Shown in pieces: positions 25,536 through 33,089 of a stretch of 33,694 nt of DNA (the stretch's first letter is position 1; the number at the start of each line of letters is the position of its first letter). The stretch is from Dehalococcoidia bacterium (GTDB taxonomy: Bacteria; Chloroflexota; Dehalococcoidia; UBA2979). The notes beneath the pieces are model-generated. The model was not told where the DNA came from, did no database searches, and saw only the letters and a list, made by a program, of their open reading frames with translations. The translations under genes and the position numbers were made by a program. The stretch spans positions 1 to 33,694 of the forward strand of contig SCTU01000075.1 in NCBI GenBank assembly GCA_004297315.1, written 5' to 3'.

Positions 25536-26606
25536 TCAGACCGCGGGGCGAGAGTCCGGCGGCCTCACGCTCACCGGCCGCATCGGCACGCCCTCGGCGG
25601 CAAGGGCGGCCGGCAACCGCTGGGCGAGGACGTGGCGCAGTTCGGCGGCCTCCGCGAACCCGCGCGCCCTTACCCGGACGACGACTTCGACGTGGTTGTC
25701 GGCGAACCGGTTGATGCGTACGGACGGCTCCGGGCCGGGGAGCGCGCCGGGCTCGCTGTCCCGCACGCGACGCGCCTCCGCGGCGAGCGCTCGGACGGCG
25801 AGCGCAAGGTCGACGTCGTAGGTGACGCTGAGTTCGAGCCGTGCGTCCATCCCGGGGTCGCCGGCGGAATAGTTCGTGACTACGGAACCCGCAAGCAGGC
25901 TGTTCGGCACGATCACGATGTTGTTGTCCGCGTTGCGCAGCCGCGTCGCGCGCCAGCCGATGTCCTCGACGCGGCCCGAAGGCCCGCCCGCCATCTCGAT
26001 CTGGTCACCCACGCGCACCGAGGCGTCCGAGAGCATGTAGGAAGAGGCGAAGAGGTTGGCGAGCAGCGGCTGGAGTGCCAGCGCCACCGCCAGACCGCCG
26101 ATCCCGAGTCCCGCGAGCAGCGGGCTGATCTCCACGCCCAGCGCGTCCAGGACGATCATCGCGCCCGCGAGGACGATCGCGACGCTCGAGGCGCGGCGGA
26201 CGAGCGGCGCCGTCCGCGCGTCCAGGCGCCCTCCAGCGGCGCTCGGACGGGCGGCATACCAGCCGAGCAGACGTGACACCGTCTGCTGCACGGCAAGCGT
26301 CACGATCGCGACGGTGGTCGCGAGCCACGCCCGTTCGAGGCGCAGGTGGTGCGGCTCCAGGTACGAGAGCGTGCGCAGCGCCAGGAAGAGCGCCTGGGCG
26401 AACACGAGGAGCACCAGCGGGGCCCGCAGCGCGCCGGCCAGCGCCTCGTCCAATTCGCGCTGTGCGGCGCGTGTCACGCGATGCACTGCCCAGCGCAGCG
26501 CGACGGCCAGCAGTCGCGCTGCAGCGGCGGCGAGCAGCACGAGGGCGAAGGCCGCTGCGGTCTCGCCCCATTCCGCGCGGGTCAGGCCGAATCTCAGTCC
26601 ATCCAC
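25536..26606 (-). CDS. MscS-family mechanosensitive channel
   Basis: 356 aa. Four hydrophobic segments (about residues 17-40, 62-80, 95-112 and 140-185) end in the pore-lining, Gly/Ala-rich GLGIGGLAVALALQPLLANLFA (167-188). The beta domain follows: RVGDQIEMAGGPSGRVEDIGWRATRLRNADNNIVIVPNSLL (198-238), a textbook MscS signature. It should open under membrane tension and release solutes in hypo-osmotic shock. The start is GTG with AGGA 7 bases upstream. It is divergent from the DUF6159-like membrane protein. Extra N-terminal helices place it with the larger YbdG/YnaI-like type rather than E. coli MscS itself. Confidence 0.93.
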   Translation of the reverse strand: MDGLRFGLTRAEWGETAAAFALVLLAAAAARLLAVALRWAVHRVTRAAQRELDEALAGALRAPLVLLVFAQALFLALRTLSYLEPHHLRLERAWLATTVAIVTLAVQQTVSRLLGWYAARPSAAGGRLDARTAPLVRRASSVAIVLAGAMIVLDALGVEISPLLAGLGIGGLAVALALQPLLANLFASSYMLSDASVRVGDQIEMAGGPSGRVEDIGWRATRLRNADNNIVIVPNSLLAGSVVTNYSAGDPGMDARLELSVTYDVDLALAVRALAAEARRVRDSEPGALPGPEPSVRINRFADNHVEVVVRVRARGFAEAAELRHVLAQRLPAALAAEGVPMRPVSVRPPDSRPAV

Positions 26607-26688
26607 CGAGGCATCCTACCCCACAGATGTTTCACAACTCGAATCGGAGCACGTGCCATACTCGACTGCGTCCGAAGGGAGAGCCGCC

Positions 26689-27552
26689 GTGTTCCAGTCG
26701 CTGTTCCGTTCGCTCGCTCACACCGTCGAGTTGATGAAGACCTCGTGGCGCGTCCTGATGCAGGACCGCGAACTGATGGTGTTCCCCATCCTCTCGGGCA
26801 TCGTCGTCATTGTCATCGCCGGAATCTTCGCGGCGCTCGCCTTCAACCTCGGGACGTTCGACCGGCTTTCCGCGGCCCGCGAGGCAGGTGCTCAGGCGTC
26901 GTTCACCGCGGCTGACATCACGCTCGGCACAGCGCTGGCATTCAGCGTCACCGCCGTCACGGTGTTCTTCAACGCGGCACTGATCTCGGCAGCCCTGGAG
27001 CGCCTCGACGGTGGCGACCCGACGGTGCGGTCAGGCCTCCGCGTCGCAAGCCAGAGCCTCCCGGCGGTCCTCGTGTGGGCCGCGATCTCCGCGACCATTG
27101 GGCTGCTGCTCCAGGCCGCCCGCGGCCAGTCACGCGGCGGCGCCGGCGCGATGCTCGTGCGGATTGGCGTGGCGATGGTCGGTGGCATCTGGGCCTACAT
27201 GACGTTCTTCGTCGTCCCTGTGATGGTCGCGGAGCGCCTGGGCGCCGTGGCCGCGATCAAGCGCTCGAGCGCGCTGTTCCGGCAGACATGGGGGCAGCAG
27301 GCCGGGGCGTCGTTCGGCTTCGGGCTGATCTACGTCGGCGCCGCGCTCGTGACCGCAGCGGTCGCCGTCCCGTTGATGATGGTTTACCCGCTCCTCGGGA
27401 TCATCGCAGGTGGAGCAGTCTTCGCCGTCGCGTTCGGAGCGGTCGCGGCGATGGAGGGGATCTTCAAGGCCGCGCTATTCCGCTTCGCCTCCGGCCAGCC
27501 GTCCGCAGCCTTCGACGACGCCACACTGCGGTCGGCGTACCGCGCGCTCTAG
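26689..27552 (+). CDS. Multi-pass membrane protein (DUF6159-like)
   Basis: 287 aa from a GTG with AAGGGAGA 6 bases upstream. The open frame extends to 26056, but that part lies antisense to MscS and is not protein-like. The protein starts with a short amphipathic segment (SLFRSLAHTVELMKTSWRVL) then about six hydrophobic helices. The middle loop (VPVMVAERLGAVAAIKRSSALFRQTWG) is shared by the DUF6159/YciC-like proteins, where conserved charged loops face the cytosol. Function unknown; stress or envelope homeostasis is a guess from its divergent neighbour, the MscS channel. It ends 13 bases before the convergent DUF1684 gene. Confidence 0.8.
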   Translation: MFQSLFRSLAHTVELMKTSWRVLMQDRELMVFPILSGIVVIVIAGIFAALAFNLGTFDRLSAAREAGAQASFTAADITLGTALAFSVTAVTVFFNAALISAALERLDGGDPTVRSGLRVASQSLPAVLVWAAISATIGLLLQAARGQSRGGAGAMLVRIGVAMVGGIWAYMTFFVVPVMVAERLGAVAAIKRSSALFRQTWGQQAGASFGFGLIYVGAALVTAAVAVPLMMVYPLLGIIAGGAVFAVAFGAVAAMEGIFKAALFRFASGQPSAAFDDATLRSAYRAL

Positions 27553-27565
27553 CGATCGCGAACGG

Positions 27566-28102
27566 TCATGCGTGCGTGTCCCCGTCCGGGCCGAGGCGTT
27601 CCCCGGCGCGAATGTGGACGCGCAGGCGGTTCTCCGCCGGCGGGATCGGACATGAATACGCTGCGTTGTACGCGCAGTACGGGTGGTAGGCATAGTTGAA
27701 GTCGAGCAGCAACCGGACGCCATCCAGCACCGGGAGGTCGAGGTAGCGCCCGGCCCCGTACGTCTCGGACCCTGCACCAGCATCGACGAACGGCAGGAAG
27801 AGGTCGCCGGTGTCCGGCTGACGGAACACCGTCAACGATTGCTCGACGCCCTCGACCACGAACCGCAGGCGAGCCCAGCGCTCGTACTCGCGGTTCTGCC
27901 CGTCTGACGTCGATAGTTCGACCGCCTCGACCTCCTCGTACGGCTCGGGCGTCACCTCGAAGGCCAGGTGCGGCGCCTCTGGGTAGTACGCGAGGCCGCC
28001 GAAGTTCCGCCGACTGGGGACCGGCAACGGCGACGCAGGGTCGTCGCGGAAGAATTCGTCCTTCCCCGCCCGGTAGGTCTCTAGTTCGCTCGGCGTGCTC
28101 AT
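27566..28102 (-). CDS. DUF1684-family protein
   Basis: 178 aa. The family mark is near the C-terminus: LLLDFNYAYHPYCAYNAAYSCPIPPAENRL, whose FN-AY-P-CA-N pattern is conserved in DUF1684 proteins. The N-terminus (YRAGKDEFFRDDPASPLP) is also characteristic. It is soluble with no signal peptide. Function is not established for the family. Its ATG overlaps the end of the YqeC-like gene by four bases, so the two are translated in tandem. The two Cys residues in the motif could serve a metal or redox role, but that is speculation. Confidence 0.85.
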   Translation of the reverse strand: MSTPSELETYRAGKDEFFRDDPASPLPVPSRRNFGGLAYYPEAPHLAFEVTPEPYEEVEAVELSTSDGQNREYERWARLRFVVEGVEQSLTVFRQPDTGDLFLPFVDAGAGSETYGAGRYLDLPVLDGVRLLLDFNYAYHPYCAYNAAYSCPIPPAENRLRVHIRAGERLGPDGDTHA

Positions 28103-28893
28103 CTCCGCACCGGCCTCTCCAGGTCGCGCAATGCAGTCACCATGACCAGCGGGACACCAGCTTCTCGTACAGCCTCAGCGATCGCGTGCGCGGCCTCCGG
28201 GTTCGTGTCCGCCTGGTTCACCACGACGGCGAAGGGACGAGGGCCGGCATGCTTTCGCCCGCCCTCCTCGTGCGCCAGCACGCGCGCGACCAGCGCAGCA
28301 TCGCACATGGCGCCTGGCGGCAGCCCCGGCACGATTGCGCGCACGCGCTCCGGCCGGTGGACGTGCGCCCCATCCAGCGGCTGGCCGAGGACGCTCGCGC
28401 CGACGACGGCGACGATATGCGTCGCGGCGTCCGGGATGACCGGCTCGTGTTCTGCCGGGGCCTTGAACGCGCGCGCCCGGCTGCCGTCTGCCTCGACCAG
28501 CACGGCGTCGACGCCCTCGACGGCCGCGAGCGGAGCGACATCCTCCGACGCGATGGGTGCGAGGCGTCCCGCAGGCTGCGGCTCGACGCCCGCCACCACG
28601 AGCACGCCGCGCTCGCCCGCGGCCTGCGCGACCGCCGACGCTGCCGCGCCGGGGCGCGCCTCGACCAGCGAGGGCATCTGCCAGCCGTGCGGCGCCGGCG
28701 TGAAGCGCGCCGTGCCGGTGACGATCGCCCGGCCGCCGAGCGCGGCGACCTCGCGCGCCAGCGCGTACACGAGCGAGGTCTTCCCGCCAGCCCCGACGAC
28801 AGCAACCACGGGGACGCCTCGCGCCTCGTGCAGGGCAAGGGCGTGCCATAGCGGTGCGCGCTGGCGCGCGCCGGCGTCGGCGTTCCGTATCAT
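28099..28893 (-). CDS. yqeC: YqeC-like accessory protein of molybdenum hydroxylases
   Basis: 264 aa from the ATG at 28893; a longer frame to 28959 adds a non-family lead overlapping the divergent gene. A nucleotide-binding loop VVAVVGAGGKTSLVYALA (about residues 30-47) and the conserved VLVEADGSRARAFKAPAEHEPVIP identify the YqeC family, implicated with selenium- or molybdenum-dependent hydroxylase maturation. The exact reaction is unknown. The gene is divergent from a MobA-like nucleotidyltransferase (56-base gap), the context often seen near xanthine dehydrogenase-like enzymes, though none is in this window. The ribosome site is weak. Confidence 0.85.
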   Translation of the reverse strand: MIRNADAGARQRAPLWHALALHEARGVPVVAVVGAGGKTSLVYALAREVAALGGRAIVTGTARFTPAPHGWQMPSLVEARPGAAASAVAQAAGERGVLVVAGVEPQPAGRLAPIASEDVAPLAAVEGVDAVLVEADGSRARAFKAPAEHEPVIPDAATHIVAVVGASVLGQPLDGAHVHRPERVRAIVPGLPPGAMCDAALVARVLAHEEGGRKHAGPRPFAVVVNQADTNPEAAHAIAEAVREAGVPLVMVTALRDLERPVRR

Positions 28894-28949
28894 CGACGAA
28901 GGTCTTGGACTCACCGAGCGATGGTAGTGCCGCGCGGACGGCGGTACGG

Positions 28950-29609
28950 ATGGGGGCAAGATTGGCGGCCGAAGCGGATGTGAGCGCCATCATCCTCGCG
29001 GGCGGCCGTTCCTCGCGCATGGGAGAGGACAAGGCGTCGATCGTCCTCCACGGCACGACGCTGCTTCAGCGCGTCGTAAGTGCGGCCGCCGGGGCGGCAT
29101 CGCAGATCGTGCTCGTGCGTGCGCCGGGACAGGCGCTTCCCGCCGTCACGGCCCCCTGCCCGGTCGTGACCGTCGCCGACGCGGTCGCAGGCGAGGGACC
29201 GCTGTTCGGGATGGCGACGGGGCTCGCCGCCGCCACCGGCGAACGCTGCCTCGTGCTCGGCGTGGACATGCCGTTCCTCCAGCCCGCCCTGCTGCGATTG
29301 CTGGCAGGACGGCTGCGCGACGTGCGGGCGGAGTCGGGCGGGCGCTGGGTCGTGCCGATCGCGGAGCGCCGTCCGCAGCCGCTCTGCTCCGCGATCGCCC
29401 GCGACGCGCTCCCCGTCCTACGCGCGCACCTCGACGCTGGCGACCGGGCACCGATGTCCGTTGCCGCAGACCTCGGTCTCGCACGTCTCGACGAGGCCGC
29501 CTGGCGTGCCGCGGACCCCAGCGGCCAGTCGTTCATGGACGTGGACACGCCGGGCGCGCTGGACGCAGCCCGGCAGCATCAACCGGAGCGCCCAGCGCAC
29601 GGAGTCTGA
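28950..29609 (+). CDS. mobA: MobA-like molybdenum cofactor nucleotidyltransferase
   Basis: 219 aa. The nucleotide-binding signature IILAGGRSSRMGEDKA (14-29) is diagnostic for the MobA/MocA group; LGVDMPFL carries the Mg-binding Asp, and FMDVDTPGAL the C-terminal family mark. MobA attaches GMP to molybdopterin; the related MocA attaches CMP for hydroxylases. The neighbouring yqeC favours a hydroxylase role, so MocA-like activity cannot be excluded. The start ATG at 28950 has no strong ribosome site; a GTG at 28980 is an alternative. It is divergent from yqeC and convergent with the small gene at 29636. Confidence 0.85.
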   Translation: MGARLAAEADVSAIILAGGRSSRMGEDKASIVLHGTTLLQRVVSAAAGAASQIVLVRAPGQALPAVTAPCPVVTVADAVAGEGPLFGMATGLAAATGERCLVLGVDMPFLQPALLRLLAGRLRDVRAESGGRWVVPIAERRPQPLCSAIARDALPVLRAHLDAGDRAPMSVAADLGLARLDEAAWRAADPSGQSFMDVDTPGALDAARQHQPERPAHGV

Positions 29610-29635
29610 ACACAGAACCCGCTGGAAGGCGCCGG

Positions 29636-29842
29636 TCAGCGACCGCCGTGCCTCTGGTCTTCACCTCGGACTTGAAGGCTTGGTGGCTCTCCCTGCGTGC
29701 CGGCCTGCGCTTCGTCCACGTCCGGTGCGACAAACCGCCCCGTCCGTTCTGGCGTGTGGCGGGCACCGGGGACGTGACGCACCGGCTGGTCCGGGAGGGT
29801 GTCTTCCTCGCCTGGTTGCATCCAGGGTTGCTCGTTCGTCAT
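29636..29842 (-). CDS. Small hydrophilic protein (68 aa), unknown
   Basis: An ATG with an ideal AGGAGG 6 bases upstream (+ strand 29849-29854) starts this 68-codon gene. The protein has no hydrophobic segment and is rich in Pro, Gly, Gln, Glu and Arg (MTNEQPWMQPGEEDTLPDQ; RHVPGARHTPERTGRFVAPD). It looks intrinsically disordered. I recognise no family. It is a single gene between the MobA-like gene (convergent) and the divergent surface-protein gene, 237 bases away. The ribosome site and start context are better than those of many larger genes here, so I think it real. Confidence 0.65.
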   Translation of the reverse strand: MTNEQPWMQPGEEDTLPDQPVRHVPGARHTPERTGRFVAPDVDEAQAGTQGEPPSLQVRGEDQRHGGR

Positions 29843-30079
29843 CGCCGTCCTCCTGGACGCTACAACGTGCCACCGCCGGGGTGTCGTCGAGGTAACGCCT
29901 CGGCCCGCAGCCGTTGCGATTGTGTGCCGGTACGCCGGTCCCGCTCGCTCTGCGCGGGCCCGCGGATTTGCCGCCGGGTACCCTCCCCCCTTTCTGTGCG
30001 CTACCGTGCGCGCGCGGCGTCCGCGGCTCGTCATGGAAACGAGGCGGTTCCCCAACGTCGCGGGGCGGGGCGGAGGACC
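29843..30079. other. Divergent intergenic region
   Basis: About 240 bases between the 68-aa gene (minus) and the lamin-tail protein (plus). It should contain both promoters; I could not identify convincing elements. An open plus frame continues through it from 29648, but it has no ribosome site and is not protein-like. Confidence 0.4.
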
Positions 30080-32125
30080 GTGCGACGGCGCACTCGAGTC
30101 TCGATCGGCGCGTCCGTCGCGGGCATCACGCTCGCGCTGTCGGCCCGCTCGCCCGCGTTCTCCGATGCCTACGCGCTGGCCAACGGCGGCTTTGAAGGCG
30201 GCGCGGCCGGATGGGCGCCTCCGGTTGGCGCGGTGCTCGCCGTCGATGCCTCGACCGCACCCGCCGAGGGCGCCAGCGCCGCCCATCTGACCTCGACCGG
30301 CGCGGGGCAAATGTCGCTGACGAGCCAGTATTGGCAATCGCCGGACGCCACGGCGTTCATGTCGTATTCACTGGCCGCGCTCGTGCGTGACAACGACGCC
30401 GCGACGTCCGCGGTCACAGCGCGGCTCGCGGTACTCGACGTGGACCAACGAGTCCTGGACGAAGCCATCAGTCTGCTCGGCGGGAGCGACAGCGCCCCGT
30501 ACCGCCCGATCGCAACGGGCTCGCTCCTGGCGCCTGCCGGGGCGAAGTACCTGCGCGTCACGTTCTCCGCGCAGGCCTCAGCCGCCGGCGCGCGGTTCTC
30601 AGTCGACGGCGTGACGATTACGGCTACCGCGCCGGCCACCCCGATCCCCACGCCCGAGGCACCACCACCCGCGCCCGCCGAGCCGGAGCCGCCCGAGAGC
30701 GTCGCCACACCGACGTCCACACCAACGCCGACTCCGACGCCTCGTTCGACCTCTACGCCGCGGCCTTCGGCGACGCCGCGCATGACCGCGACGCCCACCC
30801 TCACACCGACGGCGGCGCCCCCACCGGGCACAACGCTGCGTAACGCGAATTTCGAGCAGGGCGTCGCGGGGTGGAGCGTCGTCCGCGGCCGCCTGACGGC
30901 CGCCCCCGTGATCGACGGGCTGGGTGCATCGTTGGTACTTACCGCAGACGACCGAGGGACGGCCTGGGTGCAGCAGACCGTCGCGGTCACGCCCGGGAGC
31001 TGGTCGAGCGCCAGCGCCCTCCTCTTGCCGTATGACGGCGTCGAGGCGGCATGGCTCCGGATCGCCTGGTACGCCAGCGCGGACGGCGGTGGAGCGCAGC
31101 TCAGCAGCGAGGACTCGCCCGCCGTCGCCTCTGCCGCACCGCATGCCTTCGTGCAGACCGGCGCGTACGAGGTCGTCTCGACCGGGCCGGTGCAGGCGCC
31201 GGCGGAGGCGCACAGCGCGCGCGTCCGCGTCCTGCTGCGCGCGGCTGGCGACCGCGGGGCATCGGTCCTCATCGACGACGTCACCTTCGAGGCGGCGGAA
31301 CCCGGGGACGCCTCGCCGGTCGCCTCGGCACCCGCGGCACGCATCCGCGCGACGCCGGCCGGCACGCCTGCGCGGCCTGCAGAAGACGCGGCTCGCCTCG
31401 CGGCCACCCCGTCCCCCCTGAACCCGCCCGCGCCGCCGCCGGCGCCGCTCTCTGAGACGCGGGTTGGCGGCCCGGCGGCGCGTGCGCTCCGGATCACGGA
31501 GGTGATGAGCAATCCGCAAGAGTCGGGGGCCGATGGCGACTTCGAGTGGGTTGAGGTGATGAACACTGGCCAGAGCGCAGTCGACCTCGCGGGCCTCGTC
31601 CTGAGCGACCGGCGGTCGGGCAGCGTGCTGCCGCGCTACACGCTCGGGCCGGGCGTGGTCGCTGTCGTCGCCGCGTCGGGTGCTCGGTTGCCTGAGGGCA
31701 CGCCGGTCGTCCGGCTTCCCGGCATGATCGGAAACAGCCTCGGCAACACCGGCGACCGAGTTGCCCTGATCGGCGCTGACGGGCGCGAGATCGACGCGCT
31801 CGCCTACGGGGAGGGTGCCGAGGACGGCGAGGCGGCGGCGCCCGCGCCCGGGCCGGGCCAGTCGCTCGAGCGACTCTTCTCGCCCTCGGGCGTCCTGCTG
31901 GACGTACGCGTGACCGACACGCCGACGCCGGGCCTCCCGCCCGTGCCGGCGAGGGCCCGCGCGACCGAGGCGTCCGATCCGGGATCCGGCCCAACGGCAC
32001 TCGCGGGCCTCGGCGATGGCACTCCCACCTGGGTGGTGCTCGTCGCGCTTGCGGGCGGCCTGCTGGCGGGCGCGGCGGCCACCCGAGCGATCTCTGTCAT
32101 ACGCGGGCGGGACGGAAACCTGTGA
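30080..32125 (+). CDS. Secreted/surface lamin-tail-domain protein
   Basis: 681 aa from a GTG with GGAGG just upstream (spacing 3). The N-terminus is a signal peptide (VRRRTRVSIGASVAGITLAL...). Two similar jelly-roll, carbohydrate-binding-like domains follow: about 31-185 (NGGFEGGAAGW) and 255-410 (NANFEQGVAGWSVV). Between them is a Thr/Pro-rich linker (about 187-252). A lamin-tail domain covers about 470-585 (LRITEVMSNP; EWVEVMNTGQSAVDLAGLVLSD; GDRVALIGADGREIDALAYG). A C-terminal membrane span (about 650-670) with a short basic tail should anchor it to the cytoplasmic membrane. Adhesion or extracellular binding is likely. The frame is open back to 29648, but signal peptide and ribosome site fix the start. 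Confidence 0.82.
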   Translation: MRRRTRVSIGASVAGITLALSARSPAFSDAYALANGGFEGGAAGWAPPVGAVLAVDASTAPAEGASAAHLTSTGAGQMSLTSQYWQSPDATAFMSYSLAALVRDNDAATSAVTARLAVLDVDQRVLDEAISLLGGSDSAPYRPIATGSLLAPAGAKYLRVTFSAQASAAGARFSVDGVTITATAPATPIPTPEAPPPAPAEPEPPESVATPTSTPTPTPTPRSTSTPRPSATPRMTATPTLTPTAAPPPGTTLRNANFEQGVAGWSVVRGRLTAAPVIDGLGASLVLTADDRGTAWVQQTVAVTPGSWSSASALLLPYDGVEAAWLRIAWYASADGGGAQLSSEDSPAVASAAPHAFVQTGAYEVVSTGPVQAPAEAHSARVRVLLRAAGDRGASVLIDDVTFEAAEPGDASPVASAPAARIRATPAGTPARPAEDAARLAATPSPLNPPAPPPAPLSETRVGGPAARALRITEVMSNPQESGADGDFEWVEVMNTGQSAVDLAGLVLSDRRSGSVLPRYTLGPGVVAVVAASGARLPEGTPVVRLPGMIGNSLGNTGDRVALIGADGREIDALAYGEGAEDGEAAAPAPGPGQSLERLFSPSGVLLDVRVTDTPTPGLPPVPARARATEASDPGSGPTALAGLGDGTPTWVVLVALAGGLLAGAAATRAISVIRGRDGNL

Positions 32126-32165
32126 CGGCGGGGCTCGCTGTTACGATCGATGTGGAGGCCGCCGC

Positions 32166-33089
32166 ATGCCGCACACCATCCTGCTCGCGGAACCGCGCGG
32201 CTTCTGCGCCGGGGTTGTCCGCGCGATCGACGTCCTGAACCAGGTCCTCGACGCCGAATCCGGCCCCGTGTACGCGTTCCACGAGATCGTGCACAACCGC
32301 TACGTGGTCGACGGGTTTCGGGAGCGTGGCGCGATCTTCGTAGAGTCGGTAGACGAAGTCCCGGTGGGGTCGCGGATCGTCTTCTCCGCCCACGGGGTAG
32401 CCCCCGACGTCATTGCCTCGGCGCGTGACCGAGGCTTGCGGGTGATCGACGCCACCTGCCCGCTCGTGACGAAGGTGCACCTCGAAGCAAAGAAGGCGGC
32501 GAAAGACGGCTTCGAGATCCTGCTCGTGGGCCACGAGGGACATGACGAGGTCGAGGGGACGAAGGGCGAAGCGCCCGACCGCACGCGCGTGGTGGACAGC
32601 CGGCGCGACGTGCAAGCCCTCGGCGAGCCGGGACGGCCGGTCTTCGTCGTGACCCAGACCACGCTCTCGGTGGACGACACCGCGGACACCATCGCTGCGG
32701 TGCGGGAGCGCTTCCCATCCGCGCAGATCCGCAACGACATCTGCTACGCGACGACGAACCGCCAGTCGGCGGTCAAGGTGCTGGCGGAGCGCGCTGGCTT
32801 GGTCATCGTGGTCGGCTCGGCGAACTCCTCGAACTCCGTGCGACTGTGCGAGGTGGCCCGCTCGATGGGCACGCCGGCCTACCGCGTGGACGGCATCGCG
32901 GAGATCGACCCCGCCTGGTACGAGGGCGTCGCGGTCGTCGGCCTGACCGCTGGCGCCTCCGTGCCGGACGACCTCCTGCAACCGATCATCGAGGACCTCC
33001 GCGCGCGCGGCGTCACACGGATCGAACCGGTCGTCGTGGCGGAGGAGACAGTGGAGTTCCGGCTGCCGGAGGAACTCGAAGCGCGCTAG
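32166..33089 (+). CDS. ispH: 4-hydroxy-3-methylbut-2-enyl diphosphate reductase (IspH)
   Basis: 307 aa, standard IspH size. It makes IPP and DMAPP from HMBPP, the last step of the MEP isoprenoid pathway, using a [4Fe-4S] cluster. Cluster cysteines: Cys14 (RGFCAGV), Cys98 (DATCPLV), Cys193 (NDICYATTNRQ). Substrate residues: His43 (HEIVHN), His76 (SAHGV), the Thr pair in TQTTLS, and GSANSSNSVRL. The ATG has GGAGG 7 bases upstream; an open frame to 32016 runs within the previous gene and is ignored. The gene starts 40 bases after the surface-protein stop. Its stop shares CTAG with the response regulator. Confidence 0.95.
   Translation: MPHTILLAEPRGFCAGVVRAIDVLNQVLDAESGPVYAFHEIVHNRYVVDGFRERGAIFVESVDEVPVGSRIVFSAHGVAPDVIASARDRGLRVIDATCPLVTKVHLEAKKAAKDGFEILLVGHEGHDEVEGTKGEAPDRTRVVDSRRDVQALGEPGRPVFVVTQTTLSVDDTADTIAAVRERFPSAQIRNDICYATTNRQSAVKVLAERAGLVIVVGSANSSNSVRLCEVARSMGTPAYRVDGIAEIDPAWYEGVAVVGLTAGASVPDDLLQPIIEDLRARGVTRIEPVVVAEETVEFRLPEELEAR

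Noticed and set aside
26056-26688. Longer plus-strand start for the DUF6159-like gene
   Set aside because: The extra 211 codons lie antisense to MscS and are low-complexity Arg/Ser/Ala; the GTG at 26689 has a good ribosome site.
29648-30079. Longer start for the lamin-tail protein
   Set aside because: It would bury the signal peptide 144 residues inside and overlap the small minus-strand gene.
30700-30830. Tandem repeat or CRISPR-like signal in the Thr/Pro stretch
   Set aside because: The repeated ACGCC-type triplets are codons of a Thr-Pro linker in the surface protein, not spaced repeats.
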